This document shows positions 7,345-15,855 of a DNA stretch of 38,919 nucleotides, one piece after another. Source of the stretch: Candidatus Peregrinibacteria bacterium (GTDB taxonomy: Bacteria; Patescibacteriota; Gracilibacteria; UM-FILTER-43-11). Where the stretch lies: assembly GCA_016932495.1 (NCBI GenBank), contig JAFGCR010000042.1, forward strand, positions 1-38,919, given 5' to 3'. The notes under the pieces are model-generated. The model ran no database searches. It was given only the letters and a program-made list of their open reading frames with translations, and was not told the origin of the DNA. The translations under genes and the position numbers were made by a program. The first letter of the stretch is position 1. Each line of letters opens with the position of its first letter.

Positions 7345-8877
7345 TTATTTCTTGCGGAGCAGGCTCATCATCTCCGGCGTAATCGCTTTTGTTTTAAACA
7401 TCAGTAAAAGATACACCAGTCCGCCCAGAGGGATTAAAACAGCTAATTGCCAGATAAACCACATCTCCGCCATCCACTCAAAGCCGATCCAAACTACTGC
7501 CCCCATCACCAAAGCGGCTGCCAGCGTGCGGATAAATGTTCGCAAAGACAAATGAAAGCCAAGAAACTTCTGCGCCATCCAGTAAGTAAAAATAAGAATA
7601 ATCGCTTCGGACAGCGTGGACGTGATGGCCGCCCCCCGGAAACCCCAAACCGGGATCACCAGAATATTGCCGATAAGATTAAAAAGGACCGCGCCAGCAT
7701 TGATGAACATGAGTCTGACCTGTTTATTGAGAACGACAAGGGTAAAACCGAAAAGGGCGTTTACAAAAGAAAACAGCATGGCGAACATCAGAATCCGGAC
7801 AGCTATATCCGATCCGAAGGTAAAAAGGCTTCCGCTCAGAAACTGCGGATCGGATATAAAATGGATAATCGGACGGGCTAAAATGAAACTGCCGACAAGG
7901 ATCGGCAGACCTGTGGCTACCAGAAAATCAAAAGAATATTGCATCAGGCTTCGGATTTTTTCGCTCTGCTCTTCGATATAACGGGTCATGACCGGGAGGA
8001 CTGAATTCATAAAATAGACCGGGATGATCACCAGCATCTCAAGCATACGCATGGCCACCCCATACAGGCCGATTTCCGTATCAGAACAGAGCGCGGAAGC
8101 GCAGACCATCTCTCCGCCAATGGATTGGCTGTGAGGAAGGATAAATGTCATCAAAATAACATCCAGACGGAAATAAATCGTGTTTAAAATCAAGGCTACT
8201 CCGAAGGGAAGGGACGTAAAAAAGACCTTCTTCCAGTAAGCGAGATCAAACTGATAAGTGATTTTACAGAATCGCCGCACATAATAAGCCGTGATAAGAA
8301 ACATCACCAGATTTCCCAAAACGCCCGCCCATAAGAGATGGTAAAAGCCATTGATCAGGTCACCGGTAAAAGCGATATAAGCCACCCAGCCCATATAAAC
8401 AACTGAAACGATCTTCCCGACTACCAAACTGACGGTGGCGTAATGCATTTTTAAATAAACCTGCAAAACACTGGAGACCGTGCCATTCAGCAGAGTAAAA
8501 AAGGTGGCCAGTGTGGCGATCAGCACCCCTAAGGGAATCAGCGTGTTGTTATAAGTGGGTACCAGAAAAACCGTCAGAACTGCCAGCCCCATCGCCACAA
8601 CCGCCAGAAACGTGCGAAGCCCCATGATGTTTCCCAGGATCATAGGAATTCTGGATTCATCACGTGACATCTCCCTGACCGTGATGGTGTAGATGCCGAA
8701 ATCCGCGATGATGCCAAAAAACGCTAAAAACTGGTAAACCGTGGTGTAATCCCCGTAACCGGACGTGCCCAGATAACCGGAAATGATCTTCAGGACTACG
8801 ATAGAAAGGGCGGCCGTGAGCAGCTTACCGAGGACCTGCACAAAGGTGTTTTCAAGGATTTTCCGGGCAATAGACAT
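7345..8877 (-). CDS. Polysaccharide flippase (Wzx/MATE-like)
   Basis: This 510-residue integral membrane protein has about 12-14 hydrophobic segments across its whole length. The N-terminus IARKILENTFVQVLGKLL and repeated small-loop architecture match the oligosaccharide flippase (Wzx/MVF) family, which moves undecaprenyl-linked sugars across the membrane. The loop with Cys near 230-245 is unusual in being long. Surface-sugar genes elsewhere in the window (rfbB, the GT4 enzyme, glmS) fit a role in exopolysaccharide or S-layer glycan export, although none is adjacent. MurJ is an alternative within the same superfamily but is less likely by motif. The start ATG lies beside a palindromic repeat (8888-9069). 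Confidence 0.88.
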   Translation of the reverse strand: MSIARKILENTFVQVLGKLLTAALSIVVLKIISGYLGTSGYGDYTTVYQFLAFFGIIADFGIYTITVREMSRDESRIPMILGNIMGLRTFLAVVAMGLAVLTVFLVPTYNNTLIPLGVLIATLATFFTLLNGTVSSVLQVYLKMHYATVSLVVGKIVSVVYMGWVAYIAFTGDLINGFYHLLWAGVLGNLVMFLITAYYVRRFCKITYQFDLAYWKKVFFTSLPFGVALILNTIYFRLDVILMTFILPHSQSIGGEMVCASALCSDTEIGLYGVAMRMLEMLVIIPVYFMNSVLPVMTRYIEEQSEKIRSLMQYSFDFLVATGLPILVGSFILARPIIHFISDPQFLSGSLFTFGSDIAVRILMFAMLFSFVNALFGFTLVVLNKQVRLMFINAGAVLFNLIGNILVIPVWGFRGAAITSTLSEAIILIFTYWMAQKFLGFHLSLRTFIRTLAAALVMGAVVWIGFEWMAEMWFIWQLAVLIPLGGLVYLLLMFKTKAITPEMMSLLRKK

Positions 8878-8887
8878 ATTAACAACA

Positions 8888-9069
8888 AGCTAACGAGATA
8901 ACGAAATAACGATACAACGAAATAGTAAAAAACCGAAATTAAATTATGGGTTGTTTTTTATTGACAATTATTAAAATTTATGGTATATTATTATTCAAAA
9001 TTCAGAAAAGGACGATATCAGAGATAAAAAGCTATCTCATTATGTCGTCATTTTGTTACTTCGTTAGCT
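8888..9069. repeat. Long imperfect palindrome enclosing a promoter
   Basis: The left arm (8888-8925) and the reverse complement of the right arm (9032-9069) agree at 30 of 38 positions, and all eight differences are transitions. Each arm contains an imperfect short tandem word (ATAACGAA-type). The 106-bp centre carries the promoter at 8961-8989. The arms start 11 nt from the flippase start codon and end 46 nt before the next plus-strand gene. Confidence 0.75.
8961..8989 (+). promoter_or_regulatory. Promoter of the 9115 gene
   Basis: Consensus -35 TTGACA (8961-8966), a 17-nt spacer ending in TGG, and -10 TATATT (8984-8989). The leader would be about 120 nt and would contain the right arm of the palindrome. 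Confidence 0.75.
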
Positions 9070-9114
9070 AAAAGAAAGACTAAAAACAAAAGGAGTCCCT
9101 TAATTTTACCCTCC

Positions 9115-9960
9115 ATGTTGTTTAAAGTCTTTTCTTTATTTTTGGTCATCCAGTTTGCCTCCTTTGCCTTATGGCAAGGGGTTCAGGCATGGAATAAAAA
9201 CGACCTCAAGCCAGTAAGCGCTGTCGAGGAAGCCGTGGAAGAACCGGTTAAGCCGATCGTGGTCGATGACCAGGTGATCCGCGAACCGGATTTAGGCCAT
9301 GTACGCTTTGCGGCCCGCGATGAAAAAGCGGGGTATCGTATTGTGGATACGGAAAAAAAGGAAGAAATCGTCACCGTGCTCAAAAAACTGCCCGAATATC
9401 ACACAAAGACCCTTAAAAATCTGATTTTGGATTACAACCCCGACGCCCATCGCGGCCTGGGGGGCAAAAGCATGATCATCCTCCGTGCCGTAAATATGGA
9501 TTCGGAAGAGTTCTTCGGTGTTATGATCCATGAGATCGGTCACAATGTAGACCTGGGGGCCCTGAGCGAAACCGATGAAGAAGTAGTAAGTGAGTTCAAG
9601 GACGACAAAAAGCCCATCTACGAAAGCGACCCCAGCCTTGGCTTCTACCGTATCAGCTGGCAGAACGAACAGAAACGCAAAAATGAAGCGAGCAATTTAG
9701 ACTTTGTTTCTGGTTACGCCATGACTGACCCCTTTGAAGATTTCGCGGAAACCTATGTGTATTACGTCCTGCACAACAAGGACTTCAAAAGTAAAACACA
9801 GACCAGTGAAGCGCTTCTGAAAAAATACCAGTTTATGAAAAACGAAGTATTCCGTAGTCAGGAATTCGACACCGGTGAGTACCTGACGGACAAGCTAAGC
9901 AGCCGTCCGTGGGATATCACCGTACTGAATTATGATCTGGACCATTTTCTGAGCCTTTAA
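9115..9960 (+). CDS. Membrane-anchored HExxH protein (putative metallopeptidase)
   Basis: This 281-residue protein starts with a hydrophobic signal or anchor (about residues 4-26). The outer part holds a zinc-peptidase motif, HEIGHN (H139, E140, H143), and a downstream FEDFAETYVYYV helix where E212 (or E208) could be the third ligand, as in gluzincin-type proteases and lethal-factor-like folds. The exact family is not recognised. It should act outside the cytoplasmic membrane, on wall or surface proteins. An AAGGAG at 9091-9096 is too far (18 nt) from the ATG to be a normal ribosome site. The stop overlaps that of the convergent gene by 4 nt. Confidence 0.75.
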   Translation: MLFKVFSLFLVIQFASFALWQGVQAWNKNDLKPVSAVEEAVEEPVKPIVVDDQVIREPDLGHVRFAARDEKAGYRIVDTEKKEEIVTVLKKLPEYHTKTLKNLILDYNPDAHRGLGGKSMIILRAVNMDSEEFFGVMIHEIGHNVDLGALSETDEEVVSEFKDDKKPIYESDPSLGFYRISWQNEQKRKNEASNLDFVSGYAMTDPFEDFAETYVYYVLHNKDFKSKTQTSEALLKKYQFMKNEVFRSQEFDTGEYLTDKLSSRPWDITVLNYDLDHFLSL

Positions 9961-10751
9961 AACAAACTACCCTGAGCGGAAAGGTCAGCACGCGATAAAC
10001 CTTCCTCTTTTTCAATAGCCTCGTGAAGCCCTTCTACTAACTCCGCCATGATCTGGTTAAGTCTCTGGATCTTTTTTTTGTGGGGTTTATGCGTTTTTTC
10101 GCCCATATACAGGCGTTCATTCACTTCGATCTGGATACCCGGAAGCCCCCGCCGGGAACAATGGTAACCGATGATATACCGGCCCTTATAAGGATTATTG
10201 ATTGCCACGGAAAAACCTTTTTCCTCAAAAAATTTCATGATTTTCCGCGTCATCTTCCGGGAACAGGTAGTATAATCGCGGTTTCCCAGCACGATATCCG
10301 CCCGCCCCTGGCCGGCATCAGCCTTAGTGACCGGCCCTTTGGAACGCATGGAATGACCATCAATCAGAAACCGGACTTTTGGCTTCAGTTCTTCGATGGT
10401 CTCGTGAAACATATCATGATATTTGTTTACCCGCTCAGAAATGGTCTCAAAAGAAGGGGGGTCTTTGTAAATAGGCTTCCCGTCCAGATCCACACTCACC
10501 ACCACGCCGTCCGCAGACAATTTCAGTTCCATCTCAATGTCATCCGGCGCCCGGTTCAGATCAACCACCAGGCGGGAAATCCGGGCTTTGACCACATAAG
10601 CGTTGGGGACATCAAAAATATCCACCGTGTAAGGGTCGCTTTGTAATTTAATCCCACGGTCCGTCATATGCATGCGCCGGCGGAGCTCCGCCGGAACAAA
10701 GGTGGAACCATGGGGAATGCTGACTAAAATTGGATGTTTTTTATCGCCCAT
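9957..10751 (-). CDS. N-formylglutamate amidohydrolase family protein
   Basis: This 264-residue protein has the family layout: an N-terminal VSIPHGSTFVP block, LVVDLNRAPDD near residues 60-72, FLIDGHSMRSKGP around 128-141, and IQIEVNERLYM towards the end. Family members hydrolyse N-formyl-L-glutamate in histidine breakdown or similar amide bonds. No hut genes are nearby, so the true substrate is open. It is the last of three minus-strand genes (11641 to 9957) with one-base spacing or overlap, so it is probably co-translated with acylphosphatase. The stop overlaps the convergent HExxH gene by 4 nt. Confidence 0.85.
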   Translation of the reverse strand: MGDKKHPILVSIPHGSTFVPAELRRRMHMTDRGIKLQSDPYTVDIFDVPNAYVVKARISRLVVDLNRAPDDIEMELKLSADGVVVSVDLDGKPIYKDPPSFETISERVNKYHDMFHETIEELKPKVRFLIDGHSMRSKGPVTKADAGQGRADIVLGNRDYTTCSRKMTRKIMKFFEEKGFSVAINNPYKGRYIIGYHCSRRGLPGIQIEVNERLYMGEKTHKPHKKKIQRLNQIMAELVEGLHEAIEKEEGLSRADLSAQGSLF

Positions 10752-11024
10752 TTAGTAACGGATATGAAAATCATCAAATTCTTCCATATAAGGAGCGTGA
10801 TCGATCTCGACCTTTTCAACCTGGGAAGTGCTCGGACCCCCATGGCACCAGTCGACCAGATTATTCACCTTATTCTCCGGCCCTTCAGCCACCACTGAAA
10901 CGGTGCCATCCGCTTCATTGGCTACCCACCCCTTCACGCCCAGTTCTTCAGCCTTTTCCTGAGTGTGGGCGCGGAAGAAAACACCCTGTACCCTGCCGCT
11001 GATGGTTAAATGAACTCGTATCAT
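10752..11024 (-). CDS. acyP: Acylphosphatase
   Basis: This 90-residue enzyme hydrolyses acyl phosphates such as acetyl or carbamoyl phosphate. The two catalytic residues are visible: the Arg of SGRVQGVFFRAHT (R18) and the Asn of GVKGWVAN (N36). I chose the ATG at 11024 because it overlaps the stop of the DUF1361 gene as ATGA, a usual coupling arrangement, and because the family begins this close to the RVQGV motif. An ATG at 11039 would add five residues. The stop codon abuts the start of the 9957-10751 gene. Confidence 0.93.
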   Translation of the reverse strand: MIRVHLTISGRVQGVFFRAHTQEKAEELGVKGWVANEADGTVSVVAEGPENKVNNLVDWCHGGPSTSQVEKVEIDHAPYMEEFDDFHIRY

Positions 11025-11641
11025 TTTTTCTTTTTCCATAGAAAAATGTCCGTACCATAGTAAATCAGGTAAAAGCTCAACGTAAAGGCAAAGAGATTAA
11101 GCAAGTGATTCCCGTCCGTAAAATAACTGGCTAAGGTCTTCAGGATCTCATCCGCTCTCGTCAAGACATCCCAACTGTTATAACGCTCAAAAAGCCCGAA
11201 CATTACACCGATCGCCGCTAAAGGAATGACGACAACTGGCAAAAAAACAGCCGAACGCGGACTAAAAAGCATCTTAAATACTTCTTTCATTTTATGGATT
11301 GCATAATAAAAAGTCGGTACACCGGCCAGCGCGTACACGAAGAAAAACATCACCATCCACGTCTTGCCCGGGCAGACCCTATAGCAGTCAAAATCGCGGC
11401 AGTAATTCACCAGATGCCGGACCATGGTAAACAGATAAGCGGTATTGGGGAGCATCAAAAGCCAGAACAGAAACAAAAAGACAAATGCCCACTGACCTTT
11501 TCCCAGCTTATCCCATTTCTTCTTCCCGACAGCTTTCGCCAGATAATAAGCCGTTAAACAAGGAACTAAAGCGAGAAAAAGGTTCCAGAAGATCATCAGG
11601 ATCTTATATTTGTTGATGACGGCGCTGAAAAGAAATTCCAT
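11021..11641 (-). CDS. DUF1361 membrane protein
   Basis: This 206-residue protein has about six hydrophobic segments. Family markers are LMLPNTAYL (near residue 62), a central RDFDCYRVC loop, and GLFERYNSWD (near residue 148). The function of DUF1361 is not known. It is the first gene of a tight minus-strand operon with acylphosphatase (ATGA overlap) and the formylglutamate amidohydrolase family gene. A terminator at 11675-11707 separates it from the gene upstream, so its promoter should lie in the short gap 11642-11675; I see no clear consensus there. Confidence 0.88.
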   Translation of the reverse strand: MEFLFSAVINKYKILMIFWNLFLALVPCLTAYYLAKAVGKKKWDKLGKGQWAFVFLFLFWLLMLPNTAYLFTMVRHLVNYCRDFDCYRVCPGKTWMVMFFFVYALAGVPTFYYAIHKMKEVFKMLFSPRSAVFLPVVVIPLAAIGVMFGLFERYNSWDVLTRADEILKTLASYFTDGNHLLNLFAFTLSFYLIYYGTDIFLWKKKK

Positions 11642-11674
11642 AATAAAACGTTAATATCGAAAATCAGTGTAACA

Positions 11675-11707
11675 CAAAAAAGCCATCCAAGCGGAGACGG
11701 CTTTTTA
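11675..11707 (-). terminator. Terminator after the 11729 gene
   Basis: The stem AAAAAGCC/GGCTTTTT closes a loop of about 15 nt with further pairing. On the minus strand six T follow. A run of A on the other side makes it nearly symmetrical. Confidence 0.7.
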
Positions 11708-11728
11708 CATAAGATAGCTGATGTAAGA

Positions 11729-11989
11729 TTAAGCGACTTTAGGAACCGGATAACGCACATTGACGATCGTCTGGCCTACTTCCGTCAATTTATCGGCAGA
11801 CGTGTTTGGGCTGTTGGCCAAAACGGACTCAAGGACCTGACGGATGATACCTCGGACCCTTTCAGCGACGATCTTAGGACGAGGCTGACCATTTGGAAGA
11901 ACACCAAAATCAATTCCTTTCAGCGCTTTTGCCACAACGGGATGCTCAGGAACAAGACATTCCTGCGGAAGAACAGGGACAACTTTCAT
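11729..11989 (-). CDS. Hypothetical protein, 86 aa
   Basis: I do not recognise this protein. It is small, soluble and slightly basic, with a Pro-rich first half (PVLPQECLVPEHPVV) and two probable helices (about 45-60 and 68-80). The frame extends to a GTG at 11995; the ATG at 11989 is the better start. A near-perfect promoter lies 30 nt upstream and a terminator follows, so this is a single-gene transcript, probably well expressed. Confidence 0.65.
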   Translation of the reverse strand: MKVVPVLPQECLVPEHPVVAKALKGIDFGVLPNGQPRPKIVAERVRGIIRQVLESVLANSPNTSADKLTEVGQTIVNVRYPVPKVA

Positions 11990-12018
11990 AATCACAAAAT
12001 AAAATAATAGAGTATTTT

Positions 12019-12046
12019 ATTATAACAAATAAATATATTTTGTCAA
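12019..12046 (-). promoter_or_regulatory. Consensus promoter of the 11729 gene
   Basis: On the minus strand TTGACA (12046-12041), 16 nt, then TATAAT (12024-12019) preceded by TGT, which gives an extended -10. Both hexamers are perfect; this is the strongest promoter in the window. Confidence 0.85.
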
Positions 12047-12073
12047 TATATTATGACCTTTACCATTTTTAAA

Positions 12074-13837
12074 CTATTTCACTGTCACGCTTTTGGCCAG
12101 ATTCCTCGGCATATCCGGATCGAGCCCGCGAAGGACCGCGATGTAATAAGCGAGCAATTGAATGGGAATGATGTTCACCAAAGGGGAAGCCACCCCTACA
12201 TCCGGTACCTTGATCCATTCATCAAAAACTTCATGGTTGTCGGGGCTGATACCGATGATATAAGCACCACGGGCTTTCAGCTCCATGGTGTTATTGATAA
12301 CATCCTGTTTGACCTCATCATTGGCCACAAACGAAATACACGGAGTGCCTTCGGTAATCAAAGCGATCGGCCCATGCTTCAATTCACCCGCGGCAAAACC
12401 TTCGGCGTGCACATAGCTGACCTCCTGGATCTTGATAGCCGCCTCCAATGCCATGGGATAGTTCTCGGCTTTTCCGATGATATAAGCATTTTCCTGACCT
12501 TTGATCTTCTCGGCCACGCTTTTGATGTAAGTAAGAAAGCGCGGATTAAGCATGTCATTTATTTTTGACGCCACCTCCGCCAGAATACGCCGCCCTTCCT
12601 GAAGTTCCCCGATCATCGCCGTGGCGATCAGAAGAAGGAGTGCCATTTGGGACGTGGCCGCCTTAGTGGACGCCACCGCTTTTTCGGGGCCGGCTTTGAT
12701 ATGAAGGGAGAAATCCGATTGGCGGGCAATGGTGGAACCCTCGACATTTACAATGGAAAGCACTTTGGCGCCTTTTTTCTTAGCCGCCTCCATGGCTTCC
12801 AGTACATCCGCCGTCTCCCCGCTTTGGGAGATGACAATCAGGAGGCTTTCCGGGCGTAAAAAGTGATGGTAAACCGGAAATTCAGAGGAAGGAGCAAAAT
12901 TCACATGCCGGCCAGCGATCAGCGAAAAGAAATATTCCCCGGCCATGCACACCTTACCGGCGGTTCCGCAGCCGGACAGAAAACAGCCCCGTGAATCCTT
13001 GATCTGCTGGGCAATATGCATGATCTCGTCCGTGTCCTGGTTGATGGCGCGGTGGATGCAGTCCTTCTGTTCCATGATCTCTTTCAGCATAAAATGGTCA
13101 TAATCCCCCTTCTCCGCAGACTCCGCCTGCCAGTCGATATTGACCAGCCTTTTTTTAATCGGTTCACCCGTTTCTAAGTTTAAAAATTCCACCCCGCCGT
13201 TCACGATCACCATCTCATTATCATCCAGATAATTGACGTTTTGCGTGTATTCCAGAAATGCCGGGATGTCGGAGGCCAGAAAGTATTCATCCTCACCGAT
13301 TCCAACGATCAAAGGAGATCCCCGGCGCGCCGCGACCAGGTAATTTTCCCCTACATTCAGCACCACAATGGCGTACCGGCCCTCCAGGCGCTGGACCGCC
13401 TTTAAGACCGCCTCTTTAAACGGGTAATCTTTGCGGTATTTGGCAATCAGATGGGCAATCACCTCCGTATCGGTTTCAGACACAAAATTTTTCTTCCCCA
13501 GTTCATCCCGGATTTCCTGATAATTCTCAATAATCCCGTTGTGCACCACTGCAATCTTTTTTTCGGGATCAAAATGCGGATGGGCGTTGACATCGGTGAC
13601 TCCGCCATGGGTCGCCCAACGGGTATGACCGATAGCCAACGTCGCTTTCTTGTCTTTAAAATTCTCCAGATTTGCCTTCGAGATCTTGCCGACTTTTTTG
13701 TGGTAAAACAATTCACCGTTAAGATCGGTGGTCACACCCCACGAGTCATACCCGCGGTACTCCAGCTTCTGCAGTCCTTTGATGACGATCTCGAGGGCAT
13801 TCTCGCGCTTACCGAGATAGCCGAATATTCCGCACAT
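12074..13837 (-). CDS. glmS: Glucosamine-6-phosphate synthase
   Basis: GlmS makes glucosamine 6-phosphate from fructose 6-phosphate and glutamine, the first step to UDP-GlcNAc. The protein (587 residues, slightly shorter than usual) starts MCGIFGYLG, so Cys2 becomes the N-terminal nucleophile of the glutaminase domain (about 2-225). Two SIS domains follow (about 270-400 and 440-575), with SQSGETADV and EVSYVHAEGFAAGELKHGP motifs, and it ends with the conserved PRNLAKSVTV. No glmS ribozyme is visible upstream; that gap holds only a GC-rich stem-loop. Together with mraY it points to a cell wall built by the cell itself. Confidence 0.97.
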   Translation of the reverse strand: MCGIFGYLGKRENALEIVIKGLQKLEYRGYDSWGVTTDLNGELFYHKKVGKISKANLENFKDKKATLAIGHTRWATHGGVTDVNAHPHFDPEKKIAVVHNGIIENYQEIRDELGKKNFVSETDTEVIAHLIAKYRKDYPFKEAVLKAVQRLEGRYAIVVLNVGENYLVAARRGSPLIVGIGEDEYFLASDIPAFLEYTQNVNYLDDNEMVIVNGGVEFLNLETGEPIKKRLVNIDWQAESAEKGDYDHFMLKEIMEQKDCIHRAINQDTDEIMHIAQQIKDSRGCFLSGCGTAGKVCMAGEYFFSLIAGRHVNFAPSSEFPVYHHFLRPESLLIVISQSGETADVLEAMEAAKKKGAKVLSIVNVEGSTIARQSDFSLHIKAGPEKAVASTKAATSQMALLLLIATAMIGELQEGRRILAEVASKINDMLNPRFLTYIKSVAEKIKGQENAYIIGKAENYPMALEAAIKIQEVSYVHAEGFAAGELKHGPIALITEGTPCISFVANDEVKQDVINNTMELKARGAYIIGISPDNHEVFDEWIKVPDVGVASPLVNIIPIQLLAYYIAVLRGLDPDMPRNLAKSVTVK

Positions 13838-13860
13838 AATTTAACTGGTTAAAAGGTGTG

Positions 13861-13894
13861 GTTGTAACCGCTGGATTCGTCCAGCAGCCACAAC
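13861..13894. terminator. Stem-loop between rfbB and glmS
   Basis: A long stem, GTTGTaACC-GCTGGA-TTCG-TCCAGC-aGCCACAAC, with a TTCG tetraloop on the plus strand. On the minus strand only four T follow a few bases later. It could terminate or attenuate transcription from rfbB into glmS, or protect an mRNA end. Confidence 0.55.
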
Positions 13895-13914
13895 TAAAAC
13901 CACGCCATTCAAGG

Positions 13915-14862
13915 TTAGAGTTTATCAACAAATCGTTCTTTGTACCACAGCACAGTGTCCCTAAATCCTTCCTCAAAATCAACCGTCGGTTTCCAGCCGA
14001 GCTCATTCCGGATTTTTGTGGCGTCGATGGCATAACGGATGTCGTGACCAGGGCGGTCTTTCACAAAAGTGATCCTATCCTCTGGTAAACCGAGGATTTT
14101 AAGCATTTTTTTCGTGATTTCCAGGTTAGAATGTTCATTGTTCGCCCCGACATTATAGATCTCACCGACTTTCCCCTTATGCAAAACCAGGTCGACCGCC
14201 CGGCAATGGTCGGTTACATGCAGCCAGTCGCGGACGTTTAAGCCGTCTCCGTATAAAGGGACATTTTCGCCTGCTAACAGCTTTTTAATGAAAAACGGCA
14301 CAACTTTTTCGGGATACTGATAAGGGCCGTAGTTATTGGAACAGCGGGAAATCACGGCCGGCAGACCATAAGTGCGGACCGCCGCCAGCGTCAGCATATC
14401 CCCGGCCGCCTTGGAAGCCGAATAAGGTGAACTGGGTTTTAAGGGGGAATTTTCGCTAAATTGCCCTTTTCCGATATCTCCGTACACCTCATCAGTGGAG
14501 ATCTGGATATAGCGGGGATGCTTGTGCTTTAAAGCAGCCTCCAGAAGCACCTGCGTGCCGATGACATTGGTGGTCAAAAAGGGGGTAGGATCGGCAATGG
14601 AGTTATCCACATGGGTTTCGGCCGCGAAATTGATGATTATATCCGCTTTTCCTGCCAATTCATCCACCAGCTTCCGGTCGGCAATATCTCCCTGAACAAA
14701 AGAGTATGCAGGACTGCCCGATACATCGGACACATTGCCCAGATTCCCGGCGTACGTCAGTTTATCCAGGTTTATGACCCGGTATTCAGGATACTTGCCA
14801 AGCAGATAGCGGACGAAATGAGAGCCGATAAAACCAGCTCCTCCCGTAATGAGCAGTCTCAT
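13915..14862 (-). CDS. rfbB: dTDP-glucose 4,6-dehydratase
   Basis: This 315-residue short-chain dehydrogenase-type enzyme would turn dTDP-glucose into dTDP-4-keto-6-deoxyglucose for rhamnose-like sugars. It shows the NAD-binding GGAGFIG (7-13), the catalytic STDEVYGD with T123, D124 and E125, and the YxxxK pair Y147/K151. RCSNNYGPYQYPEKVVP is typical of RfbB rather than of other epimerases. It is a little shorter than the usual 330-360. The rfbA, rfbC and rfbD genes are not in the window. It lies upstream of glmS on the same strand, 77 nt apart with a stem-loop between. There is no Shine-Dalgarno site. Confidence 0.93.
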   Translation of the reverse strand: MRLLITGGAGFIGSHFVRYLLGKYPEYRVINLDKLTYAGNLGNVSDVSGSPAYSFVQGDIADRKLVDELAGKADIIINFAAETHVDNSIADPTPFLTTNVIGTQVLLEAALKHKHPRYIQISTDEVYGDIGKGQFSENSPLKPSSPYSASKAAGDMLTLAAVRTYGLPAVISRCSNNYGPYQYPEKVVPFFIKKLLAGENVPLYGDGLNVRDWLHVTDHCRAVDLVLHKGKVGEIYNVGANNEHSNLEITKKMLKILGLPEDRITFVKDRPGHDIRYAIDATKIRNELGWKPTVDFEEGFRDTVLWYKERFVDKL

Positions 14863-14923
14863 AGGAGGTTGTTAAAACGAAGGCATTTTACCATATTTCC
14901 ATTATTTTTAAGCCCCTGAAGTA

Positions 14924-14952
14924 TTGATTTTAAGCCCAATTTGTGCTATAAT
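14924..14952 (+). promoter_or_regulatory. Promoter of the 14984 gene
   Basis: TTGATT (14924-14929), 17 nt, then TATAAT (14947-14952) preceded by TGC (extended -10). It overlaps the first codons of a longer open frame starting at 14924, and so shows that the real start is the ATG at 14984. Confidence 0.8.
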
Positions 14953-14983
14953 ATTAAGATTTAAAAAATTAAGAATAAAAATC

Positions 14984-15736
14984 ATGCCGGATCTATCCAT
15001 AAAACAAGGCCGAAGCCATGACGCTTCTGTTATCATCGAAAACCTGGAAGGCAAGACTATTGAAGAGGTCAGGACCGACCTGACTAAACGGGAAGCCGGT
15101 CAGGTAAAAGACGTGAGAGACCTGGTCGACCAGCTATTAGCTCCCGGCCATGAAGATGACCGCCAGAAATACGGCGCCATCAAACAGGCGGCGGATATCG
15201 TGTACGGGGAAAAGCTGGAAGGCAAAAAAAGCCAGCTTCTTCCTGACGAAGCCATTGAGCAGGCTTTAAAACCCTTAGAGCTGGCAGAAGAAGGTGCCGT
15301 GGCTGAAGGAGTAGAAGTAGGACAATTACGGCAGCAACGTGCCGTCAAAGCCCGGCCCAGGGTTGAACGGATGGCGGAAGAAGCCGCCAAAGCTGCCCCT
15401 CCGGCTAAAGAAGTGCTGAAGCTCGAAGGTAAGCATGAAAAATTAAGCAGCGGACTGGTAGCGGCATGGCTCGAACAATACGGGAAAGAAAAAGTAAAAA
15501 AAGGTTTACTGCATATGTTTGGAAGAGAAAACCAGAATTTTGCCGATGAAAAATTAGACCGTTTTCTTTATGCATTGGAAAAAAATCCCGATAACCTGCC
15601 TTCTCCCGAATTGGATGAAATCAGGCTAGCCCTTAAAGCAGAGGTTTCTTCGGAGGTAGTAGCCGATATTCTAAAAGACCGTATAATGAGAGGGGCCTCT
15701 CCTTTGCCGGATGACCAGGAAGCTAAAGCCGCATAA
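14984..15736 (+). CDS. Hypothetical helical protein, 250 aa
   Basis: I do not recognise this protein. It is soluble, acidic and almost wholly helical, rich in Glu, Lys, Ala and Leu. Three segments can be told apart: a helical region (1-100), an Ala/Glu/Val-rich linker (about 105-150) and a compact C-terminal helical domain (about 155-235). The start at 14984 is fixed by the promoter, because a longer frame would run through the -35 and -10 boxes. A strong terminator at 15754-15784 follows, so it is a single-gene unit. No cysteine, membrane segment or nucleotide-binding motif is seen. Confidence 0.7.
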   Translation: MPDLSIKQGRSHDASVIIENLEGKTIEEVRTDLTKREAGQVKDVRDLVDQLLAPGHEDDRQKYGAIKQAADIVYGEKLEGKKSQLLPDEAIEQALKPLELAEEGAVAEGVEVGQLRQQRAVKARPRVERMAEEAAKAAPPAKEVLKLEGKHEKLSSGLVAAWLEQYGKEKVKKGLLHMFGRENQNFADEKLDRFLYALEKNPDNLPSPELDEIRLALKAEVSSEVVADILKDRIMRGASPLPDDQEAKAA

Positions 15737-15753
15737 ATAAAAAATCAATACAG

Positions 15754-15784
15754 GAAGCCTGATCAAAAGTCAGGCTTCTTTTTT
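15754..15784 (+). terminator. Rho-independent terminator
   Basis: A perfect 9-bp stem, GAAGCCTGA (15754-15762) and TCAGGCTTC (15770-15778), with a 7-nt loop and a run of T to 15784. Confidence 0.92.
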
Positions 15785-15797
15785 AAAAAAATTTATA

Positions 15798-15826
15798 TTG
15801 ACAAATAATAAAATATATATTAATGT
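15798..15826 (+). promoter_or_regulatory. Possible promoter of the 15856 gene
   Basis: A perfect -35 TTGACA (15798-15803) sits in the recurrent word TATTGACA. The -10 region about 17 nt further (TAATGT or overlapping TATTAA) is weak, so only the -35 is convincing. Confidence 0.45.
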
Positions 15827-15855
15827 AATAACCTTTTGATTAACTTTCGTATTTT

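Noticed and set aside
7316-7345. Short tandem AAATTTTTTC units after the flippase gene
   Set aside because: Only three imperfect units of an A/T tract next to the stop codon; could be chance or a weak transcript end.
13838-13914. Possible glmS ribozyme upstream of glmS
   Set aside because: The gap is only 77 nt and holds a simple stem-loop; the double pseudoknot and conserved core of the ribozyme are not seen.
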